Of a DNA stretch of 5,461 bases, positions 1-4,753 are shown piece by piece; position 1 is the first letter of the stretch; every line of letters begins with the position of its first letter. Source of the DNA: an uncultured Erysipelotrichaceae bacterium (GTDB lineage Bacteria; Bacillota_I; Bacilli_A; Erysipelotrichales; Erysipelotrichaceae); the NCBI GenBank assembly GCA_947175465.1, contig CAMWMY010000100.1:1-5461 (forward strand), given 5' to 3'. The translations under genes were made by a program, and so were the position numbers. The notes beneath the pieces are model-generated. The model did no database searches. It was not told the DNA's origin and saw nothing but the letters and a program-made list of their open reading frames with translations.

Positions 1-18
1 GCGCACCTTGTGGTGCAC
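1..18. other. GC-rich hairpin at window edge, possible terminator of a gene outside the window
   Basis: GCACC at 3-7 pairs with GGTGC at 12-16 around the loop TTGT, and G1 can pair with C18 across one C/A mismatch. The stem is much richer in G+C than the surrounding DNA. It is followed by TTTAAATTT rather than a clean T run. It could be the end of an intrinsic terminator for a plus-strand gene lying to the left, but the left side is cut by the window, so this cannot be settled. Confidence 0.3.
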
Positions 19-35
19 TTTAAATTTGAAAAAAG

Positions 36-69
36 ATAAAAACAAGGGTTATGAAACTCTTGTTTTTTT
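36..69. terminator. Bidirectional intrinsic terminator between convergent units
   Basis: AACAAGGGTT (41-50) pairs with AACTCTTGTT (55-64) around the loop ATGA. In the plus-strand transcript this is ten pairs including one G-U wobble, followed by a T run at 63-69. Read on the minus strand, the same stem is followed by TTTTTATC and then TTTTTTC. The stop codon of the minus-strand gene lies inside the structure, so the last codons form part of the stem. The two-sided T tracts suggest it ends transcription of the minus-strand gene and also of a plus-strand gene entering from the left. Confidence 0.75.
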
Positions 70-498
70 CCATTCGATATATTTTTTCGTTATGAAAGGT
101 TCGATATTATCATAATTTTCCCATGTATCTTCCACACCATAGATAGAGTTTTTATTTTTAATATCATTTGCAAATATACTTATATAGTTATGTATAAATT
201 CTCCATAATCTTCACCATTTAAATAATAACTTTTTGTAAATGCTAAGCCTTCCTCATTTAAATCACTATCTAAAAATTTTTCATCTAAATTACCTATAAG
301 AAATTCGCGTCCTGTTATTTCTCGTTTTTTTAATAATTCAATTTCATTTTTAGCTCCTTCATGTAATTTTGGATTTTCTAAGTTATTTAAAATTATCCAA
401 GCTAGATACATACCAATGTGAGTTCCTGCACATACATATTCAAGATCCTTTGGAAAGTTTCCACCATAATGATAATCCATTCTATCGATAGTTTCCAT
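49..498 (-). CDS. Uncharacterised 149-residue protein, DUF7832-like family
   Basis: This soluble protein has no signal peptide and no clear membrane segment. Recognisable blocks are DYHYGGNFP (8-16), AGTHIGMYLAWII (24-36), ITGREFL (61-67), DEKFLDSDLNEEG (72-84) and VEDTWENYDNIEPFI (122-136). From memory these blocks match a family of about 150 residues, abundant in Bacillota and Proteobacteria, that Pfam calls DUF7832; I could not check the accession. No biochemical role is established. Members often sit in accessory gene neighbourhoods, so an immunity-type role is conceivable, but nothing here shows it. The start at 498 is preceded by AAGGAG (complement of 509-514) at a 10-base spacing. The Met at residue 7 is an alternative start, since relatives often begin just before the aromatic-HYGG block. 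The length is complete for the family, and the gene ends in its own terminator. Confidence 0.72.
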   Translation of the reverse strand: METIDRMDYHYGGNFPKDLEYVCAGTHIGMYLAWIILNNLENPKLHEGAKNEIELLKKREITGREFLIGNLDEKFLDSDLNEEGLAFTKSYYLNGEDYGEFIHNYISIFANDIKNKNSIYGVEDTWENYDNIEPFITKKYIEWKKTRVS

Positions 499-833
499 AA
501 ATCATTATCTCCTTTTTATATTTTTACTCTCTATAATTTATATTGTATAAAAAATAGAAACGAATAGCTACTTCTTTTTAAATTTTTATAAATTATATGA
601 AAGATGTCTCATATTTTAGATTGTATTAGAATAGAATGTGTTGTTTCTATATAATATAGTAGCATATGATAAGAATTATGGGGCTTTTTTAAAGAGATAC
701 AAAGGAAGAAAGTGTTGAAATTAATGATGAATTATATGATACACTTGAAAGTGGAGAAAAGAGAATATAAGAGATAAATTTATTAAAAAATGTTATCGTT
801 TCTATATTCAGATTAAAATAAGGAGAGGTACTT
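499..833. other. Divergent intergenic region holding both 5' regions and a possible coding remnant
   Basis: This 335-base gap separates the minus-strand DUF7832-like gene from the plus-strand receiver-like gene, so both promoters should lie here. -10-like boxes are TACAAT on the minus strand (547-542), and TATAAT (650-655) and TATATT (803-808) on the plus strand. None has a convincing -35, so no promoter is called. Bases 693-770 read through 25 hydrophilic codons (DTKEESVEINDELYDTLESG is the middle) to a stop, but with no start codon, ribosome site or upstream continuation. This may be a decayed gene fragment or chance. The AAGGAGAGG site for the next gene lies at 820-828. Confidence 0.5.
554..805. 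repeat. Three copies of TYGTTTCTAT in the divergent promoter region
   Basis: TCGTTTCTAT occurs exactly on the minus strand at 563-554 and on the plus strand at 796-805. A one-mismatch copy, TTGTTTCTAT, lies on the plus strand at 641-650. The minus copy points to the DUF7832-like gene and both plus copies point to the receiver-like gene. Each overlaps or lies just upstream of a -10-like AT box: TACAAT, TATAAT and TATATT. This arrangement fits an operator or activator site shared by the two genes. The motif is short and AT-rich, so chance is not excluded. Confidence 0.35.
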
Positions 834-1148
834 ATGAAAAAGATATTTGTGGATGATAAGAGAAGTTTTGATGAAGCTGAAAAATGTGGGTATAGTTGTG
901 TTCGTACATATAATGAATGTATTTTATTATTATCAGTATTCAAAAAAATTGATGTTATTAATTTAGATTATGATTTAGGTGAGGATAAAACAGGCCTAGA
1001 TATTTTAATTTATATGAAAGAAAATAACATTGAAGTTAAAGAAATCTATATTCATAGCACACATAGTGAAGGTGTTAAGGAAATGGAAGCATTCATAAAA
1101 CAAAACTATGAAAAAGTGAAGTATAGCTATAGTCCAGCAGCGGATTAA
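834..1148 (+). CDS. Stand-alone receiver-like protein, cyclic-phosphate-processing receiver (cREC) type
   Basis: The 104-residue protein has a receiver-like layout: a first strand ending in the acidic pair D7-D8 (KKIFVDDKR), a third strand with LDYDLG (44-49, D45 and D47 at the usual acceptor region), TGLDI (53-57), and a fourth strand with IHSTHS (73-78). It lacks an output domain and the usual strand-5 Lys. VDDKR, LDxDLG, TG-D and IHS match, from memory, the Pfam family named cyclic-phosphate processing receiver domain (cREC_REC). Family proposals centre on nucleotide cyclic-phosphate handling rather than two-component signalling; I know of no proven function. Many members have His where Y46 stands here. 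AAGGAGAGG (820-828) lies five bases before the ATG, a strong site that fixes the start. No kinase is adjacent. The gene ends just before a terminator and is probably transcribed alone. Confidence 0.72.
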   Translation: MKKIFVDDKRSFDEAEKCGYSCVRTYNECILLLSVFKKIDVINLDYDLGEDKTGLDILIYMKENNIEVKEIYIHSTHSEGVKEMEAFIKQNYEKVKYSYSPAAD

Positions 1149-1177
1149 TAATAGTGGAAAGCTAAATAATAAAGGTT

Positions 1178-1226
1178 ATCTTTCATATAAACATGTTAAA
1201 CTTTTTATATGAAAAGGATGTTTTTT
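1178..1226 (+). terminator. Intrinsic terminator after the receiver-like gene
   Basis: TTTCATATAAA (1181-1191) is perfectly complementary to TTTATATGAAA (1204-1214) across a 12-base loop. A T6 run follows at 1221-1226, after the short AGGATG spacer. ATC (1178-1180) can extend the stem with GAT (1217-1219) across a small bulge. The stem is AT-only apart from one G-C pair, so it is weak, but position and T run fit termination about 30 bases after the stop codon. Confidence 0.6.
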
Positions 1227-1435
1227 AGTTCTTTATCTTTTAGTATTGGTAAAGAGAAATCAACCTAGTCTAAGTGAATATGAGGTGATCGAAAGATTAC
1301 CTTTTTAAGTACATGTAACTATAAAATTTGGAATAAGTGAAATTCTAGTTTTAAAGTTTGTGAAGTAGAAGTGATAACTAAAAGCAATTCTTTTGATTAC
1401 TTTAATAAGGTTATTTACATTTTTTTATAGGACCA
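1227..1435. other. AT-rich gap with no supported gene
   Basis: Between the terminator and the 82-residue ORF I see no complete gene. A short open stretch ends at the TAA at 1306-1308 and reads ...RNQPSLSEYEVIERLPF. It is open from 1213 but has no ribosome site and only a TTG (1246) as possible start. It may be the tail of a lost gene. TTGATT (1393-1398) and TACATT (1416-1421) are 17 bases apart and could be a weak promoter for the following ORF. Confidence 0.35.
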
Positions 1436-1684
1436 TTGAAAAAAGTAGATATATTATCTATAATTAGGATTCAAAGAGAATATAGTGGGATTATTGAATT
1501 ATACGATATAGATTCATTTGTTGTTATGAATGGTTTATCTCCACGTTTAGAACTTTTACTTAATTTTAAAGTTGATAAAATGAACTACTGGTGTACAATA
1601 GAGTTATTATTTGAAGAGAGTTTTTATAATCAAAATATCGATATAAAAGAGGAATTTATACGACTAAAGTTAAAAAAGATATGA
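1436..1684 (+). CDS. Hypothetical 82-residue protein, not recognised
   Basis: I do not recognise this family. The translation from the TTG at 1436 is acidic and rich in Ile/Leu, with alternating hydrophobic and charged stretches (ELYDIDSFVVMNGLSPRLEL, then KMNYWCTIELLFEES). It looks more like folded protein than random AT-rich translation, with no signal peptide or membrane helix. The start is doubtful: AGGA (1429-1432) is only three bases from the TTG, and the frame is open upstream only to a TAA at 1406. It could therefore be a real small gene or the 3' remnant of a larger one. Its TGA overlaps an ATG (ATGA at 1681-1684) in the KilA-N frame, a geometry typical of translational coupling. If the KilA-N start was at 1660, the two genes overlapped by 25 bases. 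Confidence 0.35.
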   Translation: MKKVDILSIIRIQREYSGIIELYDIDSFVVMNGLSPRLELLLNFKVDKMNYWCTIELLFEESFYNQNIDIKEEFIRLKLKKI

Positions 1685-2506
1685 TTAAAGCCAAAGTTTT
1701 TCCTATTCAAATTTATACGGGAGATTTTAAAAATGATTATATAAGTCTTACAGATATTGCAAGATAGTGATGAACCAAGCGATGTAATTAAAAATTGGAT
1801 GAGAAGAAAAGACACAATTGAATTTCTTGGTTTATGGGAAAGCTTAAATAATATGAATTTTAATTCGGTCGAATTCGACCGAATTAAATCAGAAGCTGGG
1901 TATAATTCATTTACGTTATCTCCTAAAAAATGGATAGAGAAAACGAAAGCTATAGGAATTATTTCAAAAGGTGGAAGATATGGTGGTGCATTTGCGCATG
2001 CAGATATTGCTTTTGAATTTGCTTCATGGATTTCTGCTGAGTTCAAAATGTATGTAATTCAGGATTATAAAAGACTTAAATCAGATGAAAATTCAAGATT
2101 ATCATTAAATTGGAACTTGAATAGAGAAATTTCTAAGATTAACTATAAGATTCATACTGATGCAATTAAAGAATATCTTTTAAAAGATCTTACAAATGAG
2201 CAATTATCTTATAAATATGCAAGTGAAGCAGATATGCTAAATGTTGCCTTATTTAATAAAAGATCAAAGCAATGGCGTAAAGAAAATCCAGATTTAAAAG
2301 GCAATATAAGAGATTATGCAAATCTTAATGAATTGTTGATACTTGCGAATATGGAAAGTTATAATGCAGTATTAATTAGTAAAGGTATTAAACAAAAAGA
2401 AAGAATGATTGAGCTTAGAAAGCTTGCAAGAACACAACTCATATCGATTAAAAATTTGAATAATGAAAGTTTTAAGAGGTTAGAAGGAAAGTTAAAGAAA
2501 GAATGA
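1660..2506 (+). pseudogene. KilA-N domain protein gene, frameshifted near its 5' end
   Basis: Two frames together make one KilA-N protein. The first, from ATG 1681 (or codon 1660), reads ...KNDYISLTDIAR and stops at the TAG at 1765. The second, open from TTG 1757 to the TGA at 2504, gives 249 residues starting QDSDEPSDVIKNWMRRK. YISLTDIAR followed by xDEPxDVIKNW is the hallmark N-terminus of phage KilA-N proteins, which bind DNA by family inference. Later blocks WIEKTKAIGIISKGGRYGG, FAHADIAFEFASWISAEFK and the NWNLNREISKINYKIHTDAI region match the same family to the C-terminus. Relatives have YK between IAR and DSDEP, so an 8-base deletion explains the break. AGAGGA (1648-1653) lies six bases before ACG at 1660, where ATG would be expected. 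TTG 1757 has no ribosome site. The long ORF may still give an N-truncated protein lacking the first KilA-N strands. Confidence 0.75.
1859..1888. repeat. 30-bp perfect palindrome inside the KilA-N coding sequence
   Basis: Both 15-base arms are exactly complementary around the centre 1873/1874. The left arm is TTTAATTCGGTCGAA and the right arm is TTCGACCGAATTAAA; an EcoRI site (GAATTC) sits at the centre. It encodes NFNSVEFDRIK, a stretch present in KilA-N relatives. The codons TCG, GTC, TTC, GAC and CGA cluster here although the gene otherwise mainly uses AT-rich synonyms. It could be a binding site for a dimeric protein, perhaps the KilA-N protein itself. Confidence 0.9.
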
Positions 2507-2987
2507 TAGATGTGTTATAAAATGGATATTGAATATGACCTACTATATTTTTATTGATATAGTAACTAATTTTATACAAAAAATATGATAATAGGAATAA
2601 AAAGTGCTACTGTAGAGAGTTCGAGGAAGTTTTATAGTATAGTGTTATAAAGTTTAAGAAAAATAAAGGATTTAGCTTATAATAATATATTAAGAAAATT
2701 AATATTAGAAAGTGATTGTAAGAGTGAAATGATAGATACAAATGTTATAAAAGTTAAGATGAAATTTTTGATTTGTTGTAGTTAAGAATATCCAATTTTT
2801 TAGAATTTAATTTACTCTTAATTCTATAAGGAAGTTTGTTATATTGAAGGGATAGGAGTGTATAGCATAATAACCTATCCTTTATAGAAAAGGTATCATA
2901 AATATTATTTGGGACAAAATTAATTTCGTTACATTAAGACATTATCATTTTCGAATCATAGTCTTATAAGGAGAATTGGATTGTTCA
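2507..2987. other. Long AT-rich gap with weak hairpins, no gene seen
   Basis: About 480 bases separate the KilA-N gene from the ABC-F promoter, with frequent stops in all plus frames. A weak hairpin, TACTATAT (2541-2548) with ATATAGTA (2557-2564), lies 35 bases after the KilA-N stop; only a poor T run follows. TGTTATAAAGTTTAAGA (2643-2659) recurs almost exactly 100 bases later as TGTTATAAAAGTTAAGA (2743-2759). One counted line (2701-2760) is 13/60 G+C. A stronger hairpin at 2847-2883 is listed separately. The region looks like eroded accessory DNA. Confidence 0.45.
2847..2883. other. Stem-loop of unknown role upstream of the ABC-F gene
   Basis: AAGGGATAGG (2847-2856) pairs with CCTATCCTTT (2874-2883) over ten positions, one of them a G-U wobble, around a 17-base loop. 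It is the most stable structure in this gap. Neither strand has a good T run after it, so it is not a classical terminator. It ends about 100 bases before the -35 box of the ABC-F gene and is outside that transcript. Confidence 0.45.
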
Positions 2988-3016
2988 TTCACAATACTAG
3001 GGAAAAATGCTATAAT
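2988..3016 (+). promoter_or_regulatory. Sigma-A type promoter of the ABC-F gene
   Basis: TTCACA (2988-2993, five of six matches to TTGACA) is 17 bases from a perfect TATAAT (3011-3016). TG at 3008-3009 makes it an extended -10. The predicted start near 3023 leaves a leader of about 20 bases, carrying only the AGGAGG at 3031-3036. There is therefore no room for the attenuator leader found before some antibiotic-inducible ABC-F genes, which suggests constitutive expression. Confidence 0.85.
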
Positions 3017-3041
3017 AGACACATTGTATTAGGAGGTTATT

Positions 3042-4634
3042 ATGATACAAGTAACAAATATGAGTGTTCGATTTGGAGCTAGAACATTATACAAAGATGT
3101 GAATATAAAATTTACCGATGGAAACTGTTATGGACTTATCGGTGCTAATGGAGCAGGAAAATCTACTTTTTTGAAAGTGTTAAATGGAGAACTTGAGCCA
3201 GATACAGGAAATGTGTCGACTAATCCTGGAGAAACTATTTTTATGTTGAAACAGGATCAATTTGCTTTTGATGAGCATAAAGTTTTGGATACGGTATTGA
3301 TGGGGAATCCTAGATTATACGAAATTATGCAAGAAAAAGAAGCGTTGTATGCCAAAAGTGAGTTTAGTGAAGAAGATGGAATTAAAGCTGGAGAACTAGA
3401 AGAAGAATTTGCTAATATGGATGGATGGAATGCTGAAAGTGACGCAGCTATGCTACTAAATGGCTTAGGGATTGAAGTACATCTTCATGATGTTTTTATG
3501 AAAGAATTAAGTGGTGCTGAAAAAGTGAAAGTGTTACTTGCACAAGCATTATTTGGAAAACCGAATACCCTATTATTAGATGAGCCGACAAACCATTTAG
3601 ATATTAAGGCGATTGCTTGGTTAGAAGAGTTTTTAATTAACTATGAGAATACGATTATTGTCGTAAGTCACGATCGTCACTTCTTAAATAAAGTTTGTAC
3701 GCACATTGCGGATGTAGACTATGGTAAAATTAAAATCTTTACAGGGAATTATGATTTTTGGTATGAATCTAGTCAATTAATAAGTAAACAATTAAAAGAT
3801 AGTAATAAGAAAAAAGAAGAGAAAATAAAAGAATTAGAAGATTTTATTGCACGCTTTTCAGCGAATGCTTCAAAATCTAAGCAAGCAACTTCTCGTAAAA
3901 AAATATTAGATAAAATTGTATTAGAAGATTTACAACCATCAACTAGAAAATATCCTTTTATTGATTTTAAGCCTAGTCGAGAGTCTGGAAAGTCGATTGC
4001 TTTTATAGAAGATGTAGAAAAAACGATAGAAGGAGAGAAGCTTTTATCGAAAGTGAATTTTTCAGTGATGAAGGGGGATAAGATTGCATTATTAGGAAAC
4101 CCTTTAGCAACAACAGCTCTTTTAAAATTAATTGCCCAGGAAATAAAACCAGATCAAGGAAGTGTTACGATAGGACAAACAATTACACCATCTTATATTC
4201 CTAGAGATAATAATGAATATTTTACGAAGCAAGAAGATATTTGTACATGGTTATCAAAGTATACGGATATCGAAGATATGAATTTTATTAGAGGATTTTT
4301 AGGTCGTATGCTTTTTAGTGGAGAAGAAGCACTTAAAAGTGTTGATGTGCTATCAGGAGGAGAAAAAGCACGCTGTATGTTGAGTAAAAGTATGCTAGAA
4401 GCACCTAATTTATTATTGTTAGATGATCCAACAAACCATTTAGATTTGGAGTCGATACAAGCTTTAAATAATGGTCTTATTCAATTTAAAGGAGAAATTA
4501 TTTTTGTTTCTCATGATCACCAGTTTATTTCAACAATCGCAAATCGTATTATTGAGATTACTGAAAATGGGATTATTGATCGAAGAATGTCTTATGATGA
4601 ATACTTAGAACAAGAATATCATATGAATGATTAG
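3042..4634 (+). CDS. ykpA: ABC-F family ATPase, YkpA-like
   Basis: The 530-residue protein carries two ABC domains and no membrane segments. ABC-F proteins of this type bind the ribosomal E site and act in translation; the exact role of YkpA is not settled. Domain 1 (about 1-225) has Walker A GANGAGKST (34-42), signature LSGAE (156-160), Walker B LLLDEPTNHLD with E181, and switch H210. The linker (about 226-310) has FTGNYDFWYE (233-242) and a basic helix with ARFSANASKSKQATSR (270-285), close to B. subtilis YkpA as I recall it. Domain 2 has a degenerate P-loop GNPLATTA (352-359), without the Lys, signature LSGGE (437-441), LLLDDPTNHLD with D462 in place of the catalytic Glu, and H491. The start follows AGGAGG at 3031-3036, with five bases between the site and ATG. 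The length is normal for the family. It is likely a housekeeping gene rather than a resistance determinant. Confidence 0.95.
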   Translation: MIQVTNMSVRFGARTLYKDVNIKFTDGNCYGLIGANGAGKSTFLKVLNGELEPDTGNVSTNPGETIFMLKQDQFAFDEHKVLDTVLMGNPRLYEIMQEKEALYAKSEFSEEDGIKAGELEEEFANMDGWNAESDAAMLLNGLGIEVHLHDVFMKELSGAEKVKVLLAQALFGKPNTLLLDEPTNHLDIKAIAWLEEFLINYENTIIVVSHDRHFLNKVCTHIADVDYGKIKIFTGNYDFWYESSQLISKQLKDSNKKKEEKIKELEDFIARFSANASKSKQATSRKKILDKIVLEDLQPSTRKYPFIDFKPSRESGKSIAFIEDVEKTIEGEKLLSKVNFSVMKGDKIALLGNPLATTALLKLIAQEIKPDQGSVTIGQTITPSYIPRDNNEYFTKQEDICTWLSKYTDIEDMNFIRGFLGRMLFSGEEALKSVDVLSGGEKARCMLSKSMLEAPNLLLLDDPTNHLDLESIQALNNGLIQFKGEIIFVSHDHQFISTIANRIIEITENGIIDRRMSYDEYLEQEYHMND

Positions 4635-4663
4635 GCTTAATTGAAAAGAGAATGATTAGCCTA
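4632..4663 (+). other. Weak hairpin at the ABC-F stop codon
   Basis: TAGGCT (4632-4637, starting with the stop codon) pairs with AGCCTA (4658-4663), and AAT/ATT extends the stem across a one-base bulge. The following bases TATGGATAG contain no T run. It could slow or end transcription before the next promoter, but it is not a typical intrinsic terminator. Confidence 0.3.
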
Positions 4664-4692
4664 TATGGATAGAAAAAGGAAATAATTGGGAT

Positions 4693-4722
4693 TTGACAGT
4701 CCAAAAAAGCTTATGTTAAAAT
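4693..4722 (+). promoter_or_regulatory. Strong sigma-A type promoter of the lipoprotein gene
   Basis: A perfect TTGACA (4693-4698) is 18 bases from TAAAAT (4717-4722, five of six matches), with TG at 4714-4715 forming an extended -10. The predicted start near 4729 gives a leader of about 25 bases with AGGAGG at 4741-4746, seven bases before the ATG. It lies after the ABC-F gene, so the lipoprotein gene has its own transcript. No operator-like repeat was seen around it. Confidence 0.88.
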
Positions 4723-4753
4723 AGCTGCATCTTAGTGAATAGGAGGAAATAGA

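Noticed and set aside
689..943. 84-codon open frame on the minus strand
   Set aside because: It overlaps the start of the receiver-like gene in antisense, and its Ser/Phe/Ile-rich translation is typical of the reverse complement of AT-rich coding DNA.
1393..1421. TTGATT-17-TACATT as a promoter for the 82-residue ORF
   Set aside because: Each box has only four matches to consensus, and the implied start is about eight bases before the TTG codon, leaving almost no leader.
1630..2046. 138-codon open frame on the minus strand
   Set aside because: It lies fully antisense to the KilA-N coding region and the end of the 82-residue ORF, has no ribosome site, and gives a low-complexity Ser/Ile/Asn-rich translation.
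1757..2506. Annotating the 249-codon frame as an intact gene from TTG 1757
   Set aside because: There is no ribosome site before TTG 1757, and the missing N-terminal KilA-N strands are found immediately upstream in another frame, so a frameshifted gene is the better reading.
2968..3031. Possible leader peptide before the ABC-F gene (TTG at 2976 to the TAG at 3030-3032)
   Set aside because: The AAGGAG is only two bases from the TTG, and the predicted transcription start (about 3023) lies downstream, so the peptide would not be on the ABC-F transcript.
3042..4634. Antibiotic-resistance (target-protection) ABC-F
   Set aside because: The linker sequence and overall motifs follow YkpA/YbiT-type housekeeping members as I recall them, and there is no inducible attenuator leader.
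4632..4680. Standard intrinsic terminator after the ABC-F gene
   Set aside because: The six-pair stem has a bulge and is followed by no T run, so it is recorded only as a weak hairpin.
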